From Numida meleagris (Eukaryota > Chordata > Aves > Galliformes > Numididae), in NCBI RefSeq assembly GCF_002078875.1, contig NC_034415.1, positions 25,259,413 through 25,323,412 on the forward strand: a stretch of DNA of 64,000 nt, written 5' to 3'. Of the stretch, positions 1 to 18,000 are shown in pieces. The position numbers and the translations under genes were made by a program. Below the pieces are notes generated by a model. It was not told the DNA's origin, made no database searches, and saw nothing but the letters and a program-made list of their open reading frames with translations. How positions within the stretch are numbered: the first letter of the stretch is position 1; every line of letters begins with the position of its first letter.

Positions 1-879
1 ACTGAGCGTCCCATCTAATGTGCCCTGAGGAGTAGCAAGCAGGGAGGTGAGAACCAGAAGCGATGAAATTAGAGGTAATGGGCTGCTTGGGGAGGGGATG
101 CCGGTTTGGGCAGGGAGCACAGATTAGAGGAGTAGAGCTGCTTCATTCCTGGCATTCTTTGAGAGAGAAAAAAAAGTAAGATAAAGGGTTAAAGCAGGTT
201 CAGAGCCAAACTTCATGGCCCCTGGGTGGGACACGATCTCGCTGGGGCTGTGGTGTACAAACCCTGAGCATGTCCCATATGGCAACACCTGCCTCTGCTC
301 CACCTTTGGGGGGCGTTTCCTCTAACAAGCACCTCAACCCCAAGGCAGACTGCTGCATGCTGCAGCATCTTTCATCCATGGTATGTGCTGGTGAGAGAAG
401 AAAATGGCCCCAGAGGGAGAGTCAATGAAGCAGCGGGGTCTGTGCCCAGTGCCACTGAGGGAAAAAGCTCAGTGCTCAGTATGGCATTGAGTAAAGCACC
501 AAAGAGCAGGTTCCTGCAAAGGGGGCAGCTCAGAAACCTTTCCTTCTTTCTCGCAGCCACCAAGGTAACAGACACTGTGTTTTTACTTTAAAAGAAGGGC
601 GAGCATCAGCAGAATCTCACTGCAACCCTCAGACCACGTAAATCTCTGGCAAGCGGAGCATGCGATGCAGCTGCTTCAGAAAGCACTGGGGTGGTACTTC
701 TTATGGCCCAGTTGGTGCAAAGATCTGCACTTTATACAGCACCTCTGGGAACAGGGGGACACAGGAAGCAGCCATCACTATGCCCAGCTGCTGACCCTTC
801 CCTCTCTGTGCAGCATGCCCAGCACTCATCGATAAAACCGGTAACAAATCGCTGTGTTTGTGCAGCACTCACAGGGGAA

Positions 880-1030
880 GGGACATCCAGTCCAGCCCAT
901 CCAGTTCCAACCCCTGCCATGGGCTGAATGCTCCCCAGCAGATCAGGCTGCCCACCCAACCTGGCCTTGAACACCACCAGGGATGGGACACGCACGCTTC
1001 ACCAGGCAGCAGTGCCTGAGCCTCACCCAC
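880..1030 (-). repeat. CR1 LINE 3' fragment (antisense)
   Basis: The text reads as the reverse complement of a CR1 3' end: a 'ccagttccaacccctgccat' core, then a 'cttgaacaccaccagggatg' block. The terminal octamer tail is missing and the fragment is diverged. Confidence 0.7.
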
Positions 1031-1374
1031 CTCTCAGTGAGGAGATGAACACAATATTCTTATTAAAATTAACTTGCAAGAGCAGCACAGCTCCAGCCCT
1101 CAGTTACCCCTCTCCTTTCTCCTCCCAGCCCTCTCTGTTAGCTCTCTGTATAGCTCACATGTTGCATTGCATCACTCGTTGCAGCGATGAGCAAACCCCC
1201 GGAACCACCATCATGCTCACAGCTCGGTGAGCACCGTGTGCACAGAGCCCCATTGATGGGAAAGGTTGCCCGAGGCCAGGAGGATGGCATTGAGCCCAGC
1301 ACCCTGGGCAGCTACAAGGGGCTTTTGTCCAGCCTGGGAAGCGCTGCATGGTGACCTGCCTCATCCCAGGGACA

Positions 1375-1487
1375 GGGAGGTGTTCTAGAACTGTGGGGAT
1401 ATGGCACTGAGGGACGTGGGCCTGGTGGGGTGGGTTGGGCTTGGGGATCTCAGAGGTCTTTTCCAGCCCTAATAATTCTATGATCCT
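1375..1487 (+). repeat. CR1 LINE 3' end (sense)
   Basis: The block runs from a 'gggacagggaggtgttctag' segment through 'ggcactgagggacgtgggc' and 'ggatctcagaggtcttttcc' to the 3' terminal 'attctatgatc', typical of a 5'-truncated CR1. It belongs to the same subfamily as the copies near 2480, 21495, 37990 and 63376. Confidence 0.85.
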
Positions 1488-2006
1488 CTGAGATATGGTG
1501 CGTGGGCATCCAGAAACACCACCCAGAAACACCCATATGTGCTGTACCCATCACTGCGCACCGAGGGGAGATGCTGATGTCTGCAGTGCGGATCCACGGC
1601 ACCCACACCAGTACGGATGGGGAACATGGAGGTTTGTTACAAATATTGCTATATTTGGGGGTAGCTGCTATGTTCAGGAATTCAGTAATTGCCAGGAATA
1701 CTTCCAGCCATCAGCAAACAGTGTTACTTTCCTGAAAGTAGAAGCACCAGAGGGAAAACAAATTGAAGCAGGTGCGGGAATAGTTACGGAGCACAAGAAG
1801 TGCATTCCTGAGCCAAATGGACAGATTGAGAGACAGAGGAAAACTGATGGGAAGGGAAATGGCTGCCTGCGGCCCAGATCTCAGGCATGGAGACAAGGTG
1901 GAGGTTGGGCTCAGGCTTCATTTCACTGTCTGCATTTCAGCAGCTGTGTTAGTGCTAAACTTGGGACAAGAGTGGTTTTGGGGGGCACATTTCCAACCTG
2001 AGTTTG

Positions 2007-7553
<5,547 letters not shown>

Positions 7554-10150
7554 CCTGTCGTCACCGCCGCCCGAGCATCGCTCCAGAGCTGTCTGTCCGG
7601 AAGGGAAAAAATAAATACGGGGAGAAATAAATAAAAAAGCAGGAGGACTGCAGAATTAATAGCGGAATGAATAATTCATCGCTTGTTTGAATTAAGAGCA
7701 GCAAGGTAACTTGATCTATTCCTCCTTTCCTTCACTCGGTTTTAATGATCTGGATCAAATGTCCCAAGGATTTACACTATAGCAGATACCTTGTCAATAC
7801 ACTATATTTAGAAGAGATATTAATGTTTCAGATATGGTGTATAATGGCAGTAAGTCTGGGCTGACAATATGCCCTTAAGGGGCTATGAAAATAATTTAGT
7901 TCGCCAGGCAAGACAGCAAACCAAAATGGGAATTTCAGGCTCACCACGGAAAAGTACCTCAGGAATTAACGTGATTTATACTGCGGCACCGGCAGCACAA
8001 GCCAACTGTTGATAAGAGCTGGAGACACTGTGTGCTCCGGCCCCGCGTCGGCAGCATCCTGGTGCTGGGCTTCACAGCCCGTGCTGCCAGAAGCCGGGAA
8101 GCACACAGCCACAGAGGCCTCGAAAAATAAAGCCAGGTGTGGGAAAGACCTCTGCTCGAACAAGGCACCTTCCAGGAGGTGGGGAAAGAAGCAGCCAATG
8201 TCTCTAAATCTCAGCCGGGGAGACGAGATGCGTTTATTAATTAAGCAATGAGGATCGATGCCTGAGACATTTCCTGTGGATTAATGATGGGCTGGGAGGA
8301 GCCGATGGCCCGAGGTGCCGCTAAGGACCATTAACGCCAACTGGCCATTAATTCCCAGGAAATGCTCCATGCCAAGGTCATTAAGTGCCTCCAAATACGA
8401 AGGGGTAATAACAACAACAACGTCTGGCCAGGCTCTCTGCCCCTGCCCAGCCTCGCTGGAGCCATGTGAGGGCTGGTGGGCACCAGACACACATCCCATT
8501 CGTGGCGTGTCCGCCCCCATGGAGCTCAATTAGTTGGTGCCAAATGAACTGGGAGGGGAGGGATCTCTCCCACCTTGCTCAGGTGTCATCAAGACCAAGA
8601 CCAGGGCAGTTCTCCTGCCCCAGGAAGCCCACAGATCCCCCAAGAAGCCACATGGTTCATCCAGCACTGACCTCCCAGTAACACCAGCCTTCCTCCACCA
8701 TCAGCCTCAGCACGCTGACACCTACATGGCCGCTCATCTCCATCCTTCCAGCTGCGCTCCATGTCAGCAGTACCCCTGGGAGATGGGGAGCACACAGGGG
8801 CCAGGGCTGCACAGCACACCAGCTGTGACCCCATCCTGGGGAAAGGCATCCATCAGCCTCGGGCACGTTCACCCGCTCCTGACCTGGGGATGGCAATTCC
8901 CTGGCTGGGCTTGAGCCCAAGCAACGCCATCCGTCAGCAGAGCAGAGGGGACGAGGGGAGGATGAGAACAGCAATAATGCTGATGAGAAGCTAGGCAGCC
9001 CTTCGCATGCGGCTCTGGGTCAGCCCTGAGCGCTGGGCTCAGGCCAGAGACACCGTGGGTTTTTTTTTTTTTTTTTTTTGAGGCTGCTGTATTGTACTGC
9101 CTGAACTCCTTGGCAGGCAGATCTATAAATCATGAGTCAAAAAGGCATTTGATCCATTTAAACAGAAAGGATGTGCTCAGGACCGCGAGTCATCAGAGGA
9201 GATCAAAGTTTTAAACACGGTCCCCAGGAGGAAGAGGAATTATTTAGGCAGGGAATAATGAGATGAAATTAAGAAGGTATTTAGGCTGCCCATGAGGAAG
9301 AAAGGAACAAAGCTCCTCTCCCCGGCATAGCACTGCAGAGGCCTTGCAGGGGGGGGGGGTCAGTGTCGCTGTGCCCCTCGCTGGGGTGGCCAAAGCACCC
9401 GAGCACCCCTCAGGACAGGCAGCAGCATTCCCTTCTCCCTGGAGTGGGGAAGGCCCTCCCAAATCCCTCCATCCCGCTGCCGCCCAGCAGTGCCCTCTGC
9501 AAGGGCCTGTCCCCATGGGCCGGGGGGAATAGTGACCCGTGGCGCGTGACATCCAGCATGAAAAATGACAAAAGGACAGGGGAGGGGGGGAAGGGAAAGA
9601 AGGGCTGAAAACACAGAACAAAGTGCCAAGGGCTGTTTGAAGGCCCCTTTGAGTTCATTGCGCCAAGGACACGGTCTCCCCTATGGAAAATTTCTCGCAG
9701 CCCCCATCCCCTCCGGCGCAGCAAAGCGGGCTGCCGGCTGCATGCCACCTCCTCCCGCTGCCCTGCAGGCTGCCTTTGCAGGATTGCAACCCGCAGCACT
9801 CACAGCTTGCTCCGTCTCTCACCACCCTCCCTTTTAGCCACGAACAAAGACAGGAGGCTTCGCGGCAGAATGGACGGACCAGCTGGGTAGGGTTTAACCA
9901 CCGTGGCCCATATGTGCTGAAATACCCAGACATATTGGGGTTGTGCTTAAAGGAACAGTCCCAGCTTTTGCTTGGAAATGCGTTGCTTTCCCGAAGCAAG
10001 CGTGAAGTTTTACCTCAGGCCTTTGCTAAAAGGCTTTTGTGGGTTTTTAGCAGTATCTCCAAAAGGCAGGATGCTTAAAGCAAGAGGTATATAAATACGG
10101 TTTTTGGAGGAAAATATTTCCTGTGTTCCCAGCTAGGAACAAAGTAGGGA
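7554..10150. other. Intergenic region between CDCP2 and CYB5RL
   Basis: Both flanking genes are on the minus strand, so this holds the CDCP2 promoter (next to 7554) and the CYB5RL 3' flank. It contains AT-rich blocks at about 7720-7870 and 9110-9295 that look like regulatory elements, a T-run at 9061-9079 and a G-run at 9350-9359. I see no exon-like reading frame. Confidence 0.6.
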
Positions 10151-10172
10151 GAGCAGCTAGAGAAGGCAGCTC

Positions 10173-10178
10173 TTTATT
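10173..10178 (-). terminator. Candidate CYB5RL polyadenylation signal
   Basis: TTTATT on the plus strand reads AATAAA on the minus strand, about 1.68 kb downstream of the CYB5RL stop. It is the clearest canonical hexamer found downstream of that gene, so the 3' UTR may span about 10150-11853. No transcript evidence is available. Confidence 0.4.
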
Positions 10179-11853
10179 TTATCAGCCCCATGCTGCATAG
10201 AAGCACCTTCACTAGAGAGGCTTACAGTGGCTAAAACAGGGTTTGGATAGGCACTGACAGTTTGCCTTGGACCTAGCGTGGGCAACATCACCGCACCCTT
10301 GATCTGACCAAGTTATCTTACAAGCTGCATCCATACTGGATGGAGTCCAGGCATTTGCTAACTGGAGACAAACCTCACCGCAGTGAGGGGAACCCATGCC
10401 ATTGAAGACCATGTCACGCACTGTAAACATGCACCTTTGTGCAACTGCAAAGAACTTCTCAAGGCTCAGTGGCAACCGTGGCAGACGGTGTCTGCAGGGC
10501 CCAGGCTGCTCAGGGCTCTGACCTTGAACCATGTGAGAGGGCAAGCACATCCCAAGCTTAGATCCAGTTGTTACAGATCCCAGTCTCACACACACAAAAA
10601 AACAAGAGTTCTCCCACACCCAAGTGGTACAGCTAACAGTGTATTTACTCACTAAACATGCACGTATTATTATGATCCATCAACAGTGCCAGAGCCTCAC
10701 TGCAGCAGTGAAGGAGTCAAAAACGTGGTCTAGAAGATCAGCCCATCCTTGACACGATCTCACTGTCAATGTCACTCCTGGAGCAAAGGTAAAGCTAAAA
10801 CAGCAGATACAATGCAACCACTCGTTGCCTGCAGGACCTCATACAGGTACCCACATGGCTTCCCAGCATGAAGCAGAGCCATCTTTTCTAGCAGCTCTCA
10901 AAGTACGTGCCCCTTGTGCAAGGAGTATTATGTCAAACAGGTAAAAATAAGACAGGAGTGGTGATGCATCATCATCTGCCACAGCTATGGAAACCCTGTG
11001 AAATCCCAACATAGGACGAACAAGGAATGAATGGCAAAACAGAAAGGTGTGCCGAAAGGGTACATGGAAAGCAGACAATCATCTTTCCTGACAGATAGCA
11101 GCTACAATCCTGATGCTTTATCATAGACTTTTAGGACATTCTCCTTCTCCCTCCAGACAGCATCGCAAGGATTAAGGTTCAGCACAGGCAATGCAAGTCC
11201 TCCTTGAGCACCACATGCAATTCCACCCTCACGTATAGGTAGTCTTTTTTTTGGTACATGGCTGGAAAGGCTCTTTTCAGAGAGCAGCATCTTCATCCCC
11301 ATATTAATGTATCAGAGTGCAACTGAGGCACAGAGAGGGTGAAGTGACCTGCCTGGCATCACCCAGCGAGATAATGACACTGAAACAAACCCCACAAACT
11401 CCAGAGGGTCGGGCAGTGCTCTGCTGTTCCCTTGGCCTCGTTATCTTCTCCCCAAGAATTAAATCTCTCCAGGGTACATCTAACAGGGCACAATATCACC
11501 GCATACTAACATGGACTTCAAAGCAAGACATTAGTCTTCATATTACAGTACAGCTGAACGCTTGTCTCTTGAGGATATTAAGAAGCATCCGTCTCTCAAA
11601 ACTGCACGTAAAGACTTCCACTAAAATTACCGTGCTGCTCCTCAAGGTATAGGTGATTGTAGCAGCCACTCTGGAAGGTCACCTGATCTTTAAAACACCC
11701 AAGACTGAGAATCATACTGGAAAATACATTTGATCAGTTGATGAAACAATAGGCATAAGGACCTCAGTCTGGTGAGATGACTGATTTTGGGCAATGTCTT
11801 TTAATGGAATGTCCTAGTCTTGGCCTGAGGTTCCTTAGCTCAGGAATACCTTG

Positions 11854-12057
11854 CTAAAAGACAAAACAGGAATCTTCTTCAATTCCTGCAGCTTTCAAAT
11901 ATCTGTCCATATCTTCAGCAAATGTAGAAGAGCCACAGATTAATACAAATGGCTTTCTTCGACAGGAATTTATTATTGTCTTTATCAAGTCCTCATTTAA
12001 GCGACCAGTGTATGTGTTTTCCTGATAGCTCCAAGGAAGATTTTCCAGTGAAGTTTC
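11854..12057 (-). CDS. CYB5RL: CYB5RL coding exon 6 (C-terminus)
   Basis: Acceptor CTTTTCAG ends at 12058; TAG at 11856-11854. It encodes 242-308 with LICGSSTF, the CG(x)xxF pattern of the reductase C-terminal domain, and the terminal CFVF. Confidence 0.93.
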   Translation of the reverse strand, partial: ETSLENLPWSYQENTYTGRLNEDLIKTIINSCRRKPFVLICGSSTFAEDMDRYLKAAGIEEDSCFVF

Positions 12058-15000
12058 CTGAAAAGGCAAAAAAAGACCGTAAAAAGACAATCTATTGCTT
12101 ATAGCTGAATCTCCCTCTTTTCCTCAGAGTACTGCACAGGACGTTTTTCACCCTTGGGACTCCAACCTAGATAGAAATGATCCATCCCAAGACCTGTGTT
12201 CCTCTTGCGAAAATACTTCCCTGCCACTGGATCTGGCCGCTGAGGCAAACAAAACTGAGCGTAACTACTGTCAAGTAACACCGCAGAACCTTCTCCTTTG
12301 GGAACCACTACCCACCACGCCTTTTTGATTCCCAAGTCTTAAGTCCCAATTCTATTACTCCCCCAAGCCTCCTTCAGTTCCATCTCCCTTGACAAAGCAA
12401 CTGAAGAAAACCCTGCTCCAGACACAGCTCTGATCCCATGAGCAACGTTACATCCCATGACGTTAGAACTAGCAGGACCCCCTGCTGCTATTAATTAGAA
12501 GCAGAAGGTGTTCAGATCTGATAGTGACAGGCAGCAGAGCAAAATACTGGGACACATACAATCCTAAAAGGGAAGATGCGCCACTCAGAGTTGGAGTACA
12601 ACAAACCTGTTAAGAGAGGAGAGGGAGAGATGTGCATGTAGGGCAGGCAGTACTGACAGGGCTCAGCAAGGGTCAGAGGGGTTTCTTGCCCTTCACTGGG
12701 TTGAATTTCAAGACTTTCCTGGGCTCTTGAGAAAGCGCTGTCCTGAGAAGAGCACCTAAGCCATGCCACCAGAGACCATTACTGATCACACACCTATGGA
12801 GCAGCTGAGGGGATGCCTAAGCACGAGTACTTTCCCTCTATATCCAACCTCAACTTGCCAAGACCATATGTGGAACGTAACGCATGAGGCAGAGCCGTCA
12901 CAAGATACAAAAAATGATTCATCTGAGAAGCTAAAAATGCAATGGGATTCATTCCCTTAGCATAAATAATTCTTTCTGTATCTTCCCTGCAATGAATCCT
13001 CATTTCTCAGGGAAATAATTTTCATCTACCAGATCTGTGCAGAACACAGGCAACTTTGGGACCAAATGAAAACAAGAAAGACTGCTCAAAACATAAGACC
13101 ACTGAGAGGTATGCCCTCATCCTATGGATTTGGCACAGAAAATCATTTTACAGAGGGGGACGCAAATTTAGAAAGTTTGAAAATGGGTCAACTGGGAAAA
13201 AAAAAATCACTGGGAAGTTGGTGCTAACATACTAGAATGAGAGAGATGTAGCCATGAGCAACAAATGGAAGATAAGGACAGACTAAGGCACTGGTATTAG
13301 GAAAGGAGAAATAGTTTATTTGCCGTGAGGCTCTCAGAGTAAGCCTTTCTCGGCATAAATGTTTAGGTGCAGCAACAACTGTCTGAAGCGGAGGGGGAAA
13401 TAATCAAGAGTGAATATGAATCAGAGGGTCCTTCTGAAGAACTGCCAGTGGGGTTGAAGAGGGACAAGCAGTGAGGGCTGCTCCCCTGAAATTCTTCAGG
13501 CCGCCAGCAGCACGAGAATATTTAGTAGATCTAAGAACAGCAGCAACTGGATCAACAATAGCCTTGATAGCTGGGAAAGAATTAGGACCAGACTGACAGA
13601 AAAGGTTCATCCAGCACAACAGAATGCTCATAGAATTGTACTTCATATTCCTTTATTTACCTGGCTTAGGACGTAAAATATTCTGATGTTCCAGTATCGT
13701 GCCAGATCCTGGAGAAGAGGTTTCAAATAAATTTTTTCAAATGTACAGAAGCAGCCAACAAGGGTTACAAAGGTTTCATCCTCTTCATTATCCATTATGG
13801 ACTGGAGAATGGGAAGCATCGGTGCAAGACCAGTGCCAGAAGCCAGCATGAGGAGTTCTCCATGCTAACAACAAAACAGAGAATTCTGAATTAACCATCA
13901 TGACTGGAAACAAATGTGCTCATTGTCAGTCTCTCCTTGCTGCTACACTGGTAAAGTGTCCCCAAAGAGAGAAAACATATCAGGCCATGAGCTGGTAAAT
14001 AAAGGTCTTCAAATGTATTTTTCTGTAAACCCCATCAAGGATTACAGATAGCACTTTCAGGATTTATGTGTCAAACTTAATGAAATTGGATTACATCCAA
14101 ATAGAAACATTTACCCTAACTTTAGTTTCAGTTCAACCATACACTTTGCTGACCCATTGTTGGTTGCTTTCTTGCTGGAAAAGACCGCTATTTTGGATGC
14201 TGCAAAATACAGTCCTGAAGGTGCACTGGAAGGAACAGTTTCCTCTCCACCTTGATCCATACATCTTCCTGGTGCACAATCACGCTACCAGCAGCAGCAC
14301 CTAGTGCTTCCCACATGCAGCATGGAGATGTTCACTCATTCACCTGCACCAAAGGATGCCTATAATGGGGACAGTTCTTCTACAGCAAGAAGTTTTACAG
14401 ATTGCTCAGGTGCTCTGCAACCTACATGCATAAGGATCACCCAGCCAGTCCCTGAGTGAGTCACTTCTAGGCAGAGCTGCAGTGTTTTGTCCCAAATGAC
14501 CTGGAAGCTTTTAAGAACAGGAAGATATTCCAGGAAGCAGAACAGCACTGCTCTACGTGGAGCTTGGCCAATGTGATTTTACAGCCCTATCTTTGTTGGA
14601 TATTTAAAATTAATTTAAAAAAAAAAAAAGGAAGGCTTTGAGATCTTAATGACCTATGTTTCAATTCTGTTTCTCATTTGAAAGGTCAGAATTAAGTAAT
14701 GAAATTAGTGCGCTTGAGAAGCCTTCCCCTGAAACTGGATCCGCCTTTCTTTGCGGAGAGCCTGGTATCAGTAGATGGGAATCAACATTTGCAGTGTCTG
14801 GGTGATGTGACACCTCGCTGGAGCTGCTGTAGTTCAGGGAACACCCAGGAGAGGAAAAGATCAACACCTCTTTTTCCCTCGTGCTCAGTCACAAAATAGC
14901 AACATTGCTCAAACAAGGCAAAAACAACCCACACTCACTGCTGGTGCAGAATAAATTTCCTTTGTTAAACACATACAAGTGATGAGCAGAGAGCCTTGCT

Positions 15001-18000
15001 AATTTTCCAGTCTCCCACCCACCTCCCTCTCCTCTTCCCTCTTACATATGCTGCAGTTCAATAAGGTGTACTTTCCCCACCTGACTGCTAATGCCATAGC
15101 ACTGTACAATAACCAGGAAGTCCCTAAAATAATCATGAAAACAGTAATCAAATTGATGTCTTCCCTTTGGATTATTAAACAAAGCTAGCTGCCACAAGCT
15201 CAAACATCCTACATCTCTTAGGAAACTAACCTTATTAGGCCGATATGGGAACCCTCCAAACGGCCCACGCCAAAAGACCGTGTCTCCTTCTTTCCAAGTC
15301 TTTATGTATTGTGACATTAGCCCAGCTTCATAGCACTAATAAAAAACATCGCACAAAAGAAAAGAATAATTATACTCTGCTGGAAAGTTTCCCAGCTTAA
15401 AGTCAATTATAAAGTTACCTACATTTAAACAAGAAGGGGGCAAAAAAACATTTCACGCATTTAAAAAGAAAGAAAGGTCGTTCTATTTGAAAAATAATTC
15501 AAAGTTATACCCAAAACAAAGACATTTAAATTAAATCATACTGGATTAATTCCAGCTTGACTATAATGTAAACACAACCCACTCTCATGCAGTCTGAATT
15601 TCTGAAACTGGAAAAAGCTTATCAAAGTCCTTGCTTACAAAGCACGCGGAGAAGAGTGCCTTGAATGCAAAGCACAGTCCGAGCCTTCAAGCGCTCTCCA
15701 CATCTCAGGGTGTGGGATCTGTAAATGCCCTCTGGGTACTGATAGTTACACGAACACTGCATAGCTCTTCCTGCTTTTCAGTCTCTCAAATGTTGTATTG
15801 ATGCAATTAGTGACCCAACGAGAGGTTTCTCATTTACGAAACTGTTTTCAGAACAGATCATCTGGATGCCTTCATGTTTTCAAAAAAAAATATGTTAATT
15901 TGGGCTTCACAGAAGGAAAATATTAGCCAAAAAAATGCTCTACTTTCTACTGGGCACAAAAAAAAAAACATTATCTAGGCTTTTCCTCATAGGAATGCTA
16001 AGCTCACTTGTGACTGATGAGAAAGGGTCAGTGCTTGCTGGAAAATGAGAATCATAGAATGGTTTGGGTTGGAGGGGACCCTAAAGCCCACCCAGTCCCA
16101 AGCCCTGCTGTGAGCTGGTAGCCACCCCAGATCAGGCTGCCCAGAGCCCCACTCAAACTGGCCTTGAAGGGCTCATCCAAGCAGTCGTGTTGCTGTATGT
16201 AATGTGCCATAGGTATACACATGTCCTACTTGTATGATGACTTGATGTTGGCAAGAAAGAATATATGCAAAGAACTGTCAATGTCTATGGGATCTGCTCA
16301 GAGAACAACAGCTGGCCCAGCCCGCAGGAGCAGATAAGCCTAACAGCTATAGCAGACAACTGGTCTTGCACAGAAGTGATGCCACTGATAAGATGGAGGA
16401 AGAGCAACACAGCCAGAGGTCACAAGATGGAATGTGATACAAGTCTTCAAAGCCTTCAGCCCACATAACTGAGAAAAGGCTATTTTGGGGTATTTTCTGC
16501 ACTGGACAAAAGCCCAGCTCCACACCCCAGTGCTTGACTGGCCACCAAGCAGCACTGTGGGCAAACAGAACTGATGAACCACAGAGAAGACAAGGACAAG
16601 AGTGAGCAAGCGTGCGTCTGTACTTGCAGGCAATGTTAGCTAACAGAGAGCACAGACACTCCTCCCCCTCTACCAACCTCACTTAAATAAGATATCCTAG
16701 GTATTAAGAACTATTAGCACCAGTAGTTACACTGAAGGTAAATATATCATATACATATACCCAGACTCTGAGTTGCTGTCAGAAACATTTCATGCTCGGA
16801 AGGCTCTGGGCAGGTACTGCATCTCAGGCAAAGAGTGTTGCATCCAAGGAACAGTACTTGACCCCTATTTTCTTTACCTGTATACGGAAATCCAAGACAA
16901 GGGGAGAAAAGTCAACCCCTCTTCATGGCCCATTCCCAACGGACCATGGTAATGGTAACTAAAGTAATCCTTCTTTCACCAAAATTATTTCTGAAAATCG
17001 AAGTGAGAAGTGATTGAGTGGGTTTAAAATGAATTTTTCTAAATAGAAAGAAAAAATAATTATCTCCTGGGGGGAAAACTTCTACACCCGGTTTTACGTG
17101 GAGAGAAACCCTAACATTATAAAATCACTCAAAAAGAGGGTTATGCTCTGTAAATGGCAACTCCTTCACTCTTAACTGTAGTATCACAAATGCAATGCTG
17201 TAATAACAGGAGACAGAAGGGTTTGAGCAGTGCTTGGATTGCATAGTAATAATAATAATATAGTACTTTTCAAAATTGCTTGAATAGTGTGAAATATACC
17301 ACAACCTACAGAGTGAGTTATAAAAATGGCTGCTTTACACTGGGTGTTGCCAACCTCTTTTGTCACTGCCGGAGAGTAACTATAGCTCCCTTTAGGATGA
17401 AAGCTTCTATATAAAGGAAAGGTATCATTACAATCATTACTATTATTATTGAAATGCAAAACCTGTGAGTAGTAAGCAAGTATACATGAAATTTCACAGT
17501 CATCCAGTGAATATATCCTATTAATACAACTCAAATGCAACATTTCTCTCCCCTACCACACACCAATTGCCACAAGAATGGTGAAATGACCCTCCCACAG
17601 GTATCTTATACAAGCTACACGCATTTCTAAAGAACAGAGCTTGCGTTTGAACATACAATGCATAACAGACCTCCAGAATATGAAATCCTGAAAAACTGGC
17701 AGAGGACAAATGGTCATTTCTGCCAGCCACCCGGGACACCCAGCACTCCATGTTTCACACCTACATGGAAGCCTGCGTCTGCCCCGAGGAACCACTAGTG
17801 ACATACAAACACAGTATCAGAAAAATCTTCACTTCGGTATTCTCCACACAAACTAATTATGCATTTACAGGAGCACTGCAGACTATATTCAGTAAAATTT
17901 CCGGCCAAGCTCCCCTGTAACATCCTTTTGAACTCCACCAGCTCATCCAGAATGAGGCTGTCACTGCACACACCCTGATTTTTCACAGAAATGAAAGCTT

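Larger units (their letters stand above)
1..2006. other. 3' flank of CDCP2, no gene recognised
   Basis: This stretch lies downstream of the CDCP2 stop codon (minus strand) and should hold its 3' UTR. No canonical AATAAA is visible on the minus strand. Variant signals (a TATAAA near 731-736 and an AGTAAA near 578-583, both minus) are possible but unconvincing. Two CR1 fragments (about 880-1030 and 1375-1487) occupy part of it. The open frames here are short, unlike any protein I know, and are treated as chance. Confidence 0.5.
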
